Positions 42,601 through 51,763 are shown, counted from the first letter of the stretch. The stretch is DNA of 64,000 nucleotides from Tomocerus qinae (GCA_020055645.1 CM034548.1:37502296-37566295); one strand, 5' to 3'. The notes: generated from the letters alone by a model not told the origin. A program made the numbers and translations.

Positions 42601-45600
42601 TCTCTTTGTTACAGCCCTTTCCAAACTACACAATCGCAAAGTAGCAATGTACACAGTCGAAGAGAAGACAAATCTTCACGAATACACCGCAAGGTAATTG
42701 GTCTTGATCTAAATATCAATAAATTTATTTGAAATTTACTGGAGATACAAAAATTATAATCTGGAATTTTAGATGCTATTTGCATGCTATTTATAATATA
42801 ATTATACCTTTTAAATGTACAATGCTAAAGTACATATCATTTAACTAATGTAATCGCATTACAGCAATATAATTTGTATCTGCTATTTATAGTCTCTACC
42901 AATCTATGGTTTATGATGGCATATTATAAGAAAGACCTATTTATTGACAATGAGTGCATATTAAATTAATATTTCGTTAAGAAATTCAAGAAAGGGGGTT
43001 TTTCTATTCATACTTTTATTGTGTGAGATGCTCAATGAAAATGCTTAACAAAGGAGCTTTATTTCCTCTATTGATACTAAATATTACATTTTTTATATTA
43101 AGAAGGATACTATATAACTACTACCCTTTGCCCTGATATATTTGATATAGGGATTCTATTTAGCATTTGGTGGACATATATTCTGTAAATAGTTACCATA
43201 TCTGCCTACTAGTTAAGTCCATAATTAATTATGACGTGATTGTTGACTGCCTTGTCGTAGTGAATTATGTCTTAGATAATTGTGACTTCAGGAAAAGGGA
43301 ATTAACTCGGCTCAAGAGATTTGCCAGAACTTAATTAGAAAATAATGTTGGACTAATTGATTGTTTGTTTCATGGTTTTTATGACTTTGGTTTTCCCCTG
43401 GCTCGGTGTCTTGGCTTGACTCATCTGATCGATCTTGTTCTTTCTTATGGGGACCTCATGAAGTCGAGTGACCATTAAGACCATTTTAAGAGAGAAGACT
43501 AATTCTCCTGCTCTTAGCTACCACAGCGGTGATCATGTTGGAATCATGGCAGGAAATCGATCCGAACTGGTTGACGCTATCTTGAGCCGATTAATCAACA
43601 AACCGGAAAATAATGATGAACCTGTACAGCTGCAGCTCCTTCAGGAGAAACACACTCCAATGGGTATTACTCCAAACTACTTTTAATTACCCACGCGCTT
43701 TTCAGCCATTTCCTTACACTGCAACTTATCATATTTATATATTTCTTCTGGATCACAATTATTCGTTTCTGCAACCTGTCTCCTTTCGTCCTATTCAGTG
43801 ACTCGTCTATATAAAGATAAAATGTCTTAATTTAATAGACAAAACTTTCATTTGCCATTTTAAATCGAAACGTTATTTATAATTACCCAATGATCTTCTG
43901 CATTCCTGCTTTGAGACTGTGTATTAAGCAACTCAATCAAACAAATTAGAATTTAATGCTTAGTTTTAAGTGATATATACAATCCTACATGTAAATATTC
44001 TCAAAAACGTTCAATAAAGATTTTAGGATATATCTATCTACCTGCATTGAAAATCATATACCAATTAGATGGATTTGAATGGGAAATAGGCTGACATAAT
44101 GTGACAAATTCATGATTCCGCATTTTCTGTCTTGATGAACACGTTCGTATAAGAACTCAATTGACAAAAAAGGATTAATCTACCTATTATGTTCACGAAC
44201 CACCGAAAAACTGAACCTAATGCGACTATTTTAGGCCGTAGAATTATCTATAGCAGTGGACTGTCAGGATTTTAATCCATTTTTCTGTTATTGAGGATAA
44301 AGCTTGAAAAGTTTAAGCAACAATTGAACAAGTGAGACTAAAGGATCCTTATGAGCCTAAGTAATTCTAAGCTAAAAATTTAATTGATATTTATGAATAG
44401 CTTTTATGCGTACCATAAAAGCATATAATTTTGTATATCTACTGAATTTCCTCGACTAAAGTCCGGGTCTGTAAAGATTACAAAAAGTCTAATTCATGTG
44501 TTGTCCCCCAAACTCAATTTATTATCCTTTTATCCTTTTTATGGCGCAGAATGGTGATGGTCCTACCTAAAAACAAAGGTTTGATAACTTATGTTGATCC
44601 TGTAGGAATTCAAAAGCAATGGATACCTCATGAACGACTACCTCGTTGCAGCTTAAGGCAAATGTTGACACGTTACTTGGACATCACCACACCTCCTCGT
44701 CCAAATCTTCTGCTGTATCTTGTCCGATGCTGTGAAAATGAAGAGGAAAAAGAGCGTCTCAACACTCTTGGCAAGGTATTAATATATCAATTGATACCTA
44801 TCACAAGTTATATAGATCAGATTCACATCACTTCTGTCGTAAACTTGTAGACGGAGAAATTAATTATTTCTCTTTGTAATGCAATTTGGCCAATGTAATA
44901 CTTAATTCTTAAAATGCGTGAAACTTTTCATGGAGCTTTTACTTTTCGAGTGTTGTTACAACTATCTTTTCGAAGGTCCTTTAAGTGCTCTGATTAAGTG
45001 CTCCAAATACTTTCAATTTTAATTATCCTAGACCAATACTAAAATAAAGTGAGTAATTATTATGACAGTGTTAAATCTATATTTCCAATTTAGTATAGCA
45101 CAATTGCATGGGAGGTGCGTAGTTTATGTTCAGTGGAATGGTACTATACAATTTCCTACAACATATATACACCTATTTTGATACCAAATTAATTTTTGCT
45201 GTATTAAGGATTCAAATGAATATGAACACTGGAAACAATTTCACTGGCCGCACCTTGCAACAGTCCTGGAGCAATTTCCATCAGTTCGCCCGGACGCCAC
45301 AGTGCTATGCACAATGCTGCCTTTGTTGCAGCCAAGATTCTACAGCGTTTCATCCTCACCTTTAGTTCATCCCAATGAACTTCATTTAACGGTTGCCGTG
45401 GTCACTTATCGAACACGAGGAGGTGAAGGACCAACACATTACGGTGTCTGCTCCAATTACCTAAACGACATCGAGTTGGGGACGCTCGTCCCTTGCTTTG
45501 TGCGCAGGTAATTTCCATACCTATTCTGTACATATTTTTGCATACATAGTCAAAATATTTATCATCATCATTACAATTATTATGTCACTACTTTAAAATT

Positions 45601-46622
45601 GTCGATTTTAATTTAAATTGATTAAAATTGAAAGTTAAAAATTAAACCAAGACAAACAAATTCTGTAAATGGTATAAAAATGTATACTTTTTGCAGAACT
45701 TCAGTAGTACAATGTAAATACATCCATTTTATGATTGAGATGTACGACTAAAGTAGTAAAGTAGTAAGATACTGAATGTTAGAATACAAAAAAGGGAAGT
45801 GAGCATCTTCTATGGGCGTTCTTTGATAACTTTTTTAGTGCCGTGGCGTTTCGGATGCCAGCCGATACAAGTCGCCCGGTGGTTATGGTCGGTCCGGGAA
45901 CTGGAATAGCTCCGTTTAGAGGATTTTGGCAAGAACGTAAAATAGTGTCTGAAAGAGAGAAAAGTCGAAAGTTCGGGAAAATGACACTGTTTTTTGGCTG
46001 TAGAACAAAAGAGATGATTCTGTATAAATCAGAATTGGAAGACATGAAGAAGGAAAATGTGCTGTCGGATATTTATTTGGCACTGTCTCGGGAGCCGACT
46101 ATCAAAAAGGTGAAATCAAATTACTTATTATTTTTGGAAATAGGTATGAATTTATTTCAATATGGCAATTGTAATTATATAGTGGACTATAAATATACTA
46201 TTTGAATATGTTTAGACATATGTTCAAGACTTGTTGGTTCGACAAGGAGAAAGCATAGCCCGTCAACTTATGGACGAAGGGGGTCACGTTTACGTTTGCG
46301 GAGATTGCACAATGGCAGAGGACGTTTATCAGACTCTGAAAGCGATTGTCCAAGACAAAGGAAAGATGAACGACAATGAAGTAGAAAGCTACATGTTGTC
46401 ATTAAGGGTATGCGAGTTTTACAAAGTATAATAATTTTACACAGAGCTTATCGGATAATAATTTGGCTTATCAATTATGTGATATAGGATGACAATAGAT
46501 ATCATGAAGATATTTTTGGAATCACTCACCGCACAGCCGAAGTTCATGAAAAAGTAAGACAGACAGCTCTGACAAGAATAGAATCAAATTATACTCTGAG
46601 TCAAGCCCTTGGTTCTAAGTGA
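12545..46622 (+). CDS. NOS: Nitric oxide synthase, complete gene with 21 coding exons
   Basis: This enzyme converts L-arginine, O2 and NADPH to nitric oxide and citrulline. Coding exons: 12545-12652, 26456-26601, 29226-29388, 29659-29750, 34275-34416, 34760-34899, 35905-36079, 37159-37260, 38045-38512, 40816-40920, 41098-41168, 41271-41423, 41553-41727, 42115-42247, 42615-42693, 43464-43663, 44606-44775, 45209-45507, 45839-46109, 46216-46407, 46488-46622. They join to 1172 codons plus stop with every phase matching. The order is a zinc CxxxxC site (Cys40, Cys45), the haem oxygenase domain with [13 protein letters not shown] (axial Cys129) and GWYMGTEIG (substrate Glu306), a calmodulin site (about 454-481), an FMN flavodoxin domain with [11 protein letters not shown] (485-495) and an autoinhibitory loop, then FAD and NADPH modules with RFYSVSSSP and [14 protein letters not shown]. 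The start is the first ATG after an in-frame stop at 12503-12505. The N-terminus has no PDZ domain and no Gly2 for myristoylation, which suggests a soluble enzyme. No disabling change was seen. Confidence 0.96.
18740..18883 (+). pseudogene. Possible helix-turn-helix (transposase or psq-like) fragment
   Basis: One frame ending at the TAG at 18881 reads [20 protein letters not shown] and then, a few residues on, [20 protein letters not shown]. The lysine-rich start, a Leu/Ala helix and an A-x-KFGV-x turn resemble the helix-turn-helix of pipsqueak/pogo-type transposases and related DNA-binding proteins. There is no initiator ATG, no recognisable domain on either side and no clear exon boundary, so it is best read as a decayed transposon fragment inside NOS intron 1. 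It could also be chance. Confidence 0.25.
24882..24887 (+). promoter_or_regulatory. Weak initiator-like site in NOS intron 1
   Basis: A TCAGTT initiator-like hexamer lies at the start of a purine-rich, less AT-rich segment about 1.6 kb upstream of NOS exon 2. An internal NOS promoter here would be in line with known multi-promoter NOS genes, but no TATA box or donor-bounded exon supports it. Confidence 0.12.
26456..26601 (+). CDS. NOS: NOS coding exon 2 (residues 37-85), zinc site
   Basis: Contains [16 protein letters not shown]: Cys40 and Cys45 form the CxxxxC half-site that, with the second subunit, binds zinc at the dimer interface and supports tetrahydrobiopterin binding. Acceptor ttcag; donor gtaaaa splits the Arg85 codon after two bases. 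Confidence 0.95.
29226..29388 (+). CDS. NOS: NOS coding exon 3 (residues 85-139), haem ligand
   Basis: Carries [16 protein letters not shown] followed by [10 protein letters not shown]. Cys129 is the thiolate ligand of the haem iron. This motif is diagnostic of animal NOS. Acceptor tgcag; donor gtaaga, phase 0. Confidence 0.98.
29659..29750 (+). CDS. NOS: NOS coding exon 4 (residues 140-170)
   Basis: Begins VFDAR and contains [18 protein letters not shown], part of the oxygenase fold next to the haem. Acceptor ttcag; donor gtaagt splits the Arg170 codon after two bases. Confidence 0.95.
29751..34274 (+). other. NOS intron 4, 4.5 kb
   Basis: AT-rich intron without a recognisable gene. It contains one compositionally distinct segment at about 30105-30445, listed separately. 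Short ORFs on either strand show no family resemblance. Confidence 0.7.
30105..30445. repeat. Probable interspersed repeat in NOS intron 4
   Basis: This segment is richer in G and C than the intron around it. It carries G-runs and C-runs (gggcatgccccc, cccctcccg, gaggggggatg) and short palindromes such as aggcacgtgcc. Similar phrases recur inside it: gacattaggccagagcc and ggcattaggtacaggcac. Its minus strand has long overlapping open frames (30075-30377 and 30109-30312) with no known domain. This looks like a transposon-derived insertion, but I could not find target-site duplications or a second copy in the window. Confidence 0.35.
34275..34416 (+). CDS. NOS: NOS coding exon 5 (residues 170-217)
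   Basis: Encodes [20 protein letters not shown] and onwards to [10 protein letters not shown]. The FPQR...HDFRIWN...YAGY series is typical of the NOS oxygenase domain. Acceptor ataacag; donor gtaaat, phase 0. Confidence 0.97.
34760..34899 (+). CDS. NOS: NOS coding exon 6 (residues 218-264)
   Basis: Encodes [20 protein letters not shown] and ends at the IIHP motif leading to the substrate pocket. Acceptor tttttag; donor gtaagc splits Asn264 after two bases. Confidence 0.97.
35905..36079 (+). CDS. NOS: NOS coding exon 7 (residues 264-322), arginine pocket
   Basis: Contains [20 protein letters not shown] and [16 protein letters not shown]. Glu306 corresponds to the conserved glutamate that binds the guanidinium group of L-arginine. 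Acceptor tttacag; donor gtaatg, phase 0. Confidence 0.98.
37159..37260 (+). CDS. NOS: NOS coding exon 8 (residues 323-356)
   Basis: Encodes [20 protein letters not shown] and ends in NLAVLYSYQ, the helix preceding the pterin region. Acceptor gttcag; donor gtgagt, phase 0. Confidence 0.97.
38045..38512 (+). CDS. NOS: NOS coding exon 9 (residues 357-512), pterin and calmodulin sites
   Basis: The longest exon. [20 protein letters not shown] and [20 protein letters not shown] build the tetrahydrobiopterin and dimer-interface region. Residues about 433-447 form a Ser/Gly-rich spacer ([15 protein letters not shown]). Residues about 454-481, beginning [20 protein letters not shown], form the basic amphipathic calmodulin-binding helix. 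[11 protein letters not shown] (485-495) opens the FMN-binding flavodoxin domain. Acceptor atgcag; donor gttcgt, phase 0. Confidence 0.97.
40816..40920 (+). CDS. NOS: NOS coding exon 10 (residues 513-547)
   Basis: Encodes [19 protein letters not shown], the second FMN phosphate/ring loop of the flavodoxin domain. Acceptor aatag; donor gtatac, phase 0. Confidence 0.97.
41098..41168 (+). CDS. NOS: NOS coding exon 11 (residues 548-571)
   Basis: Starts [10 protein letters not shown], matching the helix after PPENGE in other NOS proteins, then enters the variable autoinhibitory insert. A small 71-nt exon; the donor gtaagc splits Asn571 after two bases. Confidence 0.9.
41271..41423 (+). CDS. NOS: NOS coding exon 12 (residues 571-622), autoinhibitory insert
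   Basis: Polar, Ser/Asp/Lys-rich sequence ([20 protein letters not shown]) ending in GPLINI, which matches the GPLANV exit of the insert in neuronal/endothelial-type enzymes. This loop hinders calmodulin binding at low calcium in constitutive NOS and is missing from the mammalian inducible form. Acceptor tttttag; donor gtacac splits Lys622. Confidence 0.9.
41553..41727 (+). CDS. NOS: NOS coding exon 13 (residues 622-680)
   Basis: Encodes [20 protein letters not shown] and the [15 protein letters not shown] segment, the third FMN-contacting loop. Acceptor ctctag; donor gtatgt, phase 0. Confidence 0.98.
42115..42247 (+). CDS. NOS: NOS coding exon 14 (residues 681-725)
   Basis: Begins [13 protein letters not shown], matching the ACDTFC segment of other NOS proteins, then a variable linker between the FMN and FAD domains. 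Acceptor gacag; donor gtactt splits Ala725 after one base. Confidence 0.93.
42615..42693 (+). CDS. NOS: NOS coding exon 15 (residues 725-751)
   Basis: Encodes [20 protein letters not shown], matching the LS-x-x-H-x-K-x-V stretch of the connecting domain. A 79-nt exon; acceptor ttacag; donor gtaatt splits Ser751 after two bases. Confidence 0.93.
43464..43663 (+). CDS. NOS: NOS coding exon 16 (residues 751-818)
   Basis: Encodes [10 protein letters not shown] and [20 protein letters not shown]; the PGDH-like SGDHVGI marks the FAD/connecting domain. The acceptor is the unimpressive catgaag at 43463. The next AG (43467-43468) would put a stop in frame, so 43464 is preferred. The donor gtatta splits Gly818 after one base. 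Confidence 0.9.
44606..44775 (+). CDS. NOS: NOS coding exon 17 (residues 818-874)
   Basis: Encodes [20 protein letters not shown] and [11 protein letters not shown]. The acceptor ctgtag at 44605 restores Gly818 and gives exactly the family spacing between the preceding lysine-rich strand and PHERLP. The same frame stays open upstream to an ATG at 44551, but that part is probably intronic read-through. Donor gtatta, phase 0. Confidence 0.9.
45209..45507 (+). CDS. NOS: NOS coding exon 18 (residues 875-974), FAD site
   Basis: Contains [15 protein letters not shown], whose RxYS motif binds FAD, and HYGVCSNYL, the second FAD contact. Acceptor attaag; donor gtaatt splits Ser974 after two bases. 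Confidence 0.97.
45839..46109 (+). CDS. NOS: NOS coding exon 19 (residues 974-1064), NADPH site
   Basis: Contains [20 protein letters not shown], the NADPH pyrophosphate-binding loop, then [18 protein letters not shown], which positions the nicotinamide half. Acceptor tttttag; donor gtgaaa, phase 0. Confidence 0.98.
46216..46407 (+). CDS. NOS: NOS coding exon 20 (residues 1065-1128)
   Basis: Encodes TYVQDLL and [16 protein letters not shown], the CGD motif of the ferredoxin-reductase fold that contacts NADPH and FAD. Acceptor tttag; donor gtatgc, phase 0. Confidence 0.98.
46488..46622 (+). CDS. NOS: NOS coding exon 21 (residues 1129-1172) and stop
   Basis: Encodes [20 protein letters not shown] and ends SQALGSK before TGA at 46620-46622. 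RYHEDIFG...TR is the usual C-terminal helix of NOS, with only a short tail beyond it. Confidence 0.97.
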   Translation, partial: DDNRYHEDIFGITHRTAEVHEKVRQTALTRIESNYTLSQALGSK

Positions 46623-48078
46623 TTCTATTAACAAAAACTGCATTGCAATTTACGTGAGTTTAATCACCGTCCCGTTCTTGTAATTTTTATTTGGTATACC
46701 TGTTAGTCTCGTGTATGCTTATAATGTTATAGTTCCTACATACATTAATATGTCGACTAAGTTCATATAATTGTACATTTTGTCATTTTATGGATCAATT
46801 TCATTTAATTTTGTAGTTTCTTTATATACCAATCATATGACGTTAAAATGACATCAGTATCCATTCCTTAAATTAACTCTTTCAGTTCTTACATCCTATA
46901 ACCCTTTGGATAAGTGTTAGTACCTTTTGCTAGTATTAGATGTATAGTGTTGCCTAATGTAAAATATAATATTATATGTTCTATGGATTGTGGTTAAATG
47001 TGCAGAGACCTCTCTCCCATTTGTTATAATGTAACAACAACAATAGAAATCTGTAAAAGTCAATATGATTTCGAAACAATGTGTAAATGAGCATTAACGT
47101 GAAAACCATAACTGTAATACCTATACCATATCTAAGATATTGTGCTATAAGTATGTAGGTGTCTTTTTTTCTGCTAAAATCTATATTTTATCTGTCAATA
47201 TTTAGTGTGTAAATTATACGTATCTCAGCATCCCACAAAAGTTTTGACTTGATCTCTTTCTTCCCCTGGTTCTGATTGTACTGTTGAGAAAAACTATACA
47301 GACCTAAATATTACTTACCTGTTTCATCTCTACTCTATCTATGTGCTTTAACCTTAAGCAACATTTTAAAATCATCATCAGCTATGTAAATTAAAATTAG
47401 GTATTTAATTGTTGTGTAAATAATGAGTAGGAAAAAATACATTGTAAAAACTGTGTCATTGAAGTCCTTTTATCCCAGAAGAAAAAATTCTACTACTTTA
47501 GCGAATAAGAAAATTACTATTGTGTGTAATCGTGTACACTTTAAATGTTGATTAGATGTCGTTAGTACTTCGGTGGAGCGCTTAGTAACACTGATGAAAA
47601 AATTGCATGCTACAATTAAATACTGCTTCTCTTCTGCAGAATTTAAAGACTGTCTTAATGTAAATGCCATAATGGAATATTTTGCACTTTATTTTACGAT
47701 TATTCAAAGTATCAAATTAAGTAAAAATTTAACTTGTGATTATATAATTTATTGAATTAGGTTACTTTTCTTATTTGTAATGACTTGCAAATTTTATCAA
47801 GTAACACTCTTCAATAGGTGGAATTTTTACTTCCATGCATTTTTTGCTGATTTTCTGTATTCAAACTTTCCTTACTAACCAAAATATTCTAATTGCCTAT
47901 AATATAATATTACTTTCAATTTTTCCTTACTAAATATTGTCGTATTACTGATTTGCTGTAACATTAATTAAGAAACTGTTGCAGCTATTTTACTTGAATT
48001 TGACATTACACTTAATTTTACAATTTTTAAATATACATGCTATCGATTATGCGTCTACAAATTCAACACCTTTTCTTG

Positions 48079-48084
48079 AATAAA
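48079..48084 (+). terminator. Candidate NOS polyadenylation signal
   Basis: AATAAA about 1.46 kb downstream of the NOS stop codon. An ATTAAA variant at 47615-47620 is an alternative. The hexamer is common in AT-rich DNA, so the assignment is tentative. Confidence 0.25.
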
Positions 48085-48153
48085 ATACCTTGCTTGCTGT
48101 GGTAATAAAATTCACATTTACATTTATTTATTTACATCCAAACTTATTATTAT

Positions 48154-48708
48154 TAGTATTGAAGTTTTTGGGAGTAGGCATAGTAGACAATGCGGAGATC
48201 ACAACATATAAGGGAGTTTTTGTGGTTCGTTTTCGGAAGGTACCTTTTATCCTACTTAGTAACTCAAAGTTAGAAATAAAATGATCTCCGTAGTTGTAAA
48301 ATGTATTGAGCTATTTAATTACTACTGCCTTTTGTTGCTCTCAGAAATTCTAGAGCTAAGTATTCGGTGTTCTTACATTTATTAAGTAAAAGCCTTGAAC
48401 ATAAGAAATCATACATTGACACTGTGGCACATAACCATCCATGCATCTTCATCTGAAGGAGTCTACAATTACAACCCCGCACCGCATAGTATGTATTTAA
48501 TTTGGAAAATACAGGTAAAGTACAGCTTCGGTATCTATCACTAGATCGACTTAATAAATAGCGTTTCATGATAACACCACTAATAGATGCCCACTGCCCA
48601 TTTACATATAGCACAGCATGATACTACTTATCATTAATAGTATCAAGTTTTTGGGAGTGGACAATAGAGATCACTACAGATAAGGGAGTCTTTGTGGTTC
48701 GTTTTCGG
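48154..48708. repeat. Diverged direct repeat, two copies of about 75-83 bp
   Basis: Copy 1 (about 48154-48236) and copy 2 (about 48636-48708) share aagtttttgggagt, gagatcac, ataagggagt and ttgtggttcgttttcgg in the same order and orientation, with small deletions between them. The 400 bases between copies are unremarkable. They may be two remnants of one repeat family or an old local duplication. Confidence 0.6.
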
Positions 48709-48933
48709 GAATCGTTGCCATAATATTGGAATATACATTAAGACTGAACCTATTTACATTAGCTACTTACTATATTTTTGAAGACGCAGTTCCACCCAAC
48801 ACAATTATTTCTGGATATTCATTTCATTTCTGCTCAGACTTCTATCCTGGTCAGACCATTCTGCTGTATACTGCATTACAAGCTGAACTCTACCGTTTGC
48901 AGAAATTAGAAAATTCAGTTCTTTTCCTTTACA

Positions 48934-49733
48934 ATGAGTTCTAACAATTATGAATTCCATTTTGAAGAACCGGGCAGATATGAAGTGGAAATGCACTCCA
49001 CGACTCAACAGAACGTCAAAATAAAAGTTGATACTAGACGTACTCAACAACAGTAAGTAACTTTTATTTTTGTTCATAGGCAGGTTACTTACTAAAATAT
49101 TGCGTATTTTATTCGCAATAGCATAATTATTTCGTGTATCATAGGTACTTTTTAAAATATTGTGTTGGATTGATGCAAACAGGACGCAGTTGGTGGCAGT
49201 TTTTTTCCCGATGGAAAATCAGGAATTTAGTCTTCAGTATATAGTAACTTTTTAACTGTTTGCAGCAATCCAACCAAATATTGTGTAGACAGCACATGCA
49301 TGATAATAATTTTTGAAACGCTTTCTTGTTATAAAAAGGCTAAATCCTTTAAAGATGATATTATAATGCTTTAGATAAACACTTGAAGAGCACGCATTCT
49401 TTGTAGTTTTAAATATTTCAAAATTATTCTGGTTACAAAATGCCCACAATTTGTCTTTCAATGCCTCAATCTATTCGTGTGCAACTTGAATGCACAAATT
49501 ACTGATGCATCTGTATTTCATATATTATGAGCCCACTACTGATGTAAGAATATTTTTCATGATTTTGTTACTAAAACATAATTTTTTTCTGTAGCGCGGC
49601 CCTGCCTTCGTCAGTGCCTGGAACTCCGCAACGCTCGCCACACGTTTCCATTAGTGGGACTCCCAGTCCTAGAGGTCAGATGAATCCTCCTCCAGCTCCA
49701 TCACCAAGGGCTCACTCCAATCATAGCCCTTAG
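48934..49733 (+). CDS. Small S/T-P-rich protein, 85 residues, two exons, function unknown
   Basis: Exon 1 is 48934-49052 and exon 2 is 49595-49733. The donor is gtaagt and the acceptor follows a T-rich tract ending in ctgtag; the split codon gives His40 and the frame runs to TAG at 49731-49733. The N-terminal half is charged and could form strands (NYEFHFEEPGRYEVEMHSTT). The C-terminal half is low-complexity with repeated proline-directed phosphorylation-type sites (TPQRSPHVSISGTPSPRG, then PPPAPSPRAHS). There is no signal peptide or membrane segment. The start is the first ATG after an in-frame TAG at 48907-48909. An upstream exon joining at the AG just before 48919 cannot be excluded, in which case this is the C-terminus of a larger protein. 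I do not recognise the family. The gene converges on the minus-strand gene at 51.1 kb. Confidence 0.65.
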
Positions 49734-49804
49734 GACAGTGGCCATCAACAAACATTCTATAGTACCTTTCATTTTATGAAATATTATAATTATGTTTGAT
49801 GCAG

Positions 49805-49810
49805 AATAAA
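49805..49810 (+). terminator. Polyadenylation signal of the 85-residue gene
   Basis: AATAAA lies 72 bases after the stop codon at 49733, a normal distance for a short 3' UTR, and supports this being a real, separately ended transcript. Confidence 0.55.
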
Positions 49811-51106
49811 TGTAACCCGATTACAGATCACAGATTACATTCCTCGCGGTTGTCCGTAAGTTAGTATAAAGTATATTGCACTACTTTCATTAGTTACTAT
49901 TACTACTACATTTAACACAAGCATAAGGCACAATACCTAACCCTGCTCATGATAATTTGCAAATAATGCATAGACATATAACACGCAATTATTGTTACTT
50001 TCCAACTTCCAGAATATTTTTTAAACATTACTAGTCCCCTTAGTTATTTTAGAAAGGATTTCAGATGGCGGAAAAACTTTTCCATTTATTCTGGTCTACT
50101 AAAAAACTCGCATTTACTCGGCAAAAATAAATTATTACGTATTCAGTAGGAATACATTTTATTTGATATAGCTGAAACCTAGAATGCACAGTGAGCTAGA
50201 AAAATGTTGAGTTATGTAATAGAGTTGTTTTGAAACATATCTGTAAAGAAGTAGATGCATTATTAGTCGGATTCGGAGTTTCAGTACTGCCTTTCATGTA
50301 AAGAATGATGCCTAAATATTGACTTTCATATTTTTCAATCACTTCCTCAATATATTTATCTTGTATTATTTATAGAAATAGAGTATACCTAACTTATGAT
50401 ATAAAGGAAACATTTCACATTGCTTTATAAATCTAAGAATGGTATATATAATAATTAAGGCTTTTTCAAAATCGACTTCAAAGCAAGATTCGCGGTATGT
50501 TTATTAGTCTCAAAAATTATGAACCTACTTAACTCCATATTTCATCTGCATACATCACTATACAATAAACTCCTTCTGTTGATAAATTGTGTCCCACCTA
50601 TGTACGCTTGGTATCCCCGAATTTCGCAATTTCTCTCCCATATATGCAGTAAGCATGATTATGTTGGATGCCTAACTTTTGAATTGAGTGGCACTTTATG
50701 CGGACTACTAATACTAAATAATTATAAAATGTATCGAGTAGTAGGTAGGAATAACCACAACAATGAATTCTCCAAATTAACGATTTTATTTGGTAAGGTG
50801 TAAGTAAACGGTAAATTGTTATTAGCTTATAGTGTATATTTTATTATATCTAATTAAATTATATCTTATCTTAAATATCTTATGTAGAATTCATTAATTA
50901 ATATAAACGTATTGCATAATAGAATTCATTGTATTGTGGACTACTCAGGTTAGATACCAAAATAACAAACCTAATCACTAATAGACAAATAAACGCTTAT
51001 TATTAAGAATAATAAATACATATAAATTCGATTAATTGAAATATTGTAGATGAAAAGTGACGGTAACAACAAAGTGACAGGATATCAATAAAAGTAATGG
51101 CAAAAG
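49811..51106. other. Convergent intergenic region
   Basis: Lies between two genes that point towards each other. AT-rich, without recognisable coding sequence; a 94-codon frame at 50519-50803 shows no family motif. Reverse-strand AATAAA hexamers at 50785-50790 and 50840-50845 could end the minus-strand transcript. Confidence 0.6.
50840..50845 (-). terminator. Candidate polyadenylation signal of the minus-strand gene
   Basis: TTTATT on the + strand reads AATAAA on the minus strand, about 260 bases past the stop codon at 51107. A second copy at 50785-50790 is equally possible. Confidence 0.3.
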
Positions 51107-51763
51107 TTAGTTTCCCTGAGGTCGACCCCCACGGTTATTGACGGCATTACTAACTTGTTCCACCGTGTTCAAAATGTGCTTAAACAGATCCTCTAAATTC
51201 CGAATTATTTCATGAGCCAATACTTTGTTGTTGTTATAAAGGCAGGCCCTCAATAAATCAAAACGTATTGGGGCGGGTGGATACCGATGGACATTTTCAG
51301 GGCCCAATGGTTGGTTGACATCTTCAGGGCCCAATGGTTGAAGGCCCAAGGCATGAAGGAAAGCATGTTGGTGGAGATGTTCAGGTAACATTTGTTGGTC
51401 ATCGGGTGGAATTTGCTGGCCCGCAATTTCAAGCTTTTGTTGATTGGCATCGTCAGATTGAATTTCCTGGTAAATGTCTTCCCTCTGTAGTTCTGGGCAA
51501 TGTCTTTCTTCCTCTACTTCCGGCCAGATGTCTTCAGTATTCCAAGGATCCGGATAGTCTTCAATGGCCTCAAGTTTAGGCATATCCATGAATAATGAGG
51601 CAGGGGACACTGTGTCGCTTTTGAAGAAGTTATACCACGATGCAGGGTAACGGGGCTCATAAGCAGGGGCTTTGCTGATCACCTTCAGGGTATCTTCTTG
51701 TCTAGAACCTGGTTTTATTAGACTGACACTTCTCGATCTGGTCACGACTCGATTCGGAGAAGC
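51107..51763 (-). CDS. Exon 3 of the unrecognised 320-residue gene
   Basis: Encodes residues 103-320 and the TAA stop. Composition is clearly coding and richer in G and C than the flanks. It includes the tandem repeat and the C-terminal helix. The acceptor is atatag, phase 0. Confidence 0.75.
   Translation of the reverse strand, partial: ASPNRVVTRSRSVSLIKPGSRQEDTLKVISKAPAYEPRYPASWYNFFKSDTVSPASLFMDMPKLEAIEDYPDPWNTEDIWPEVEEERHCPELQREDIYQEIQSDDANQQKLEIAGQQIPPDDQQMLPEHLHQHAFLHALGLQPLGPEDVNQPLGPENVHRYPPAPIRFDLLRACLYNNNKVLAHEIIRNLEDLFKHILNTVEQVSNAVNNRGGRPQGN

Larger units (their letters stand above)
46623..48933 (+). other. NOS 3' UTR and intergenic DNA
   Basis: No coding exon was recognised. The sequence is AT-rich. 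An AATAAA at 48079-48084 is the first canonical polyadenylation hexamer I noticed after the NOS stop, giving a possible 1.4-kb 3' UTR. A diverged direct repeat occupies about 48154-48236 and 48636-48708. Confidence 0.6.

Noticed and set aside
44551-44605. ATG-initiated frame running into NOS exon 17 (start at 44551)
   Set aside because: The extra codons do not align with the NOS family, and splicing at the AG 44604-44605 restores normal spacing; the upstream part is intronic read-through.
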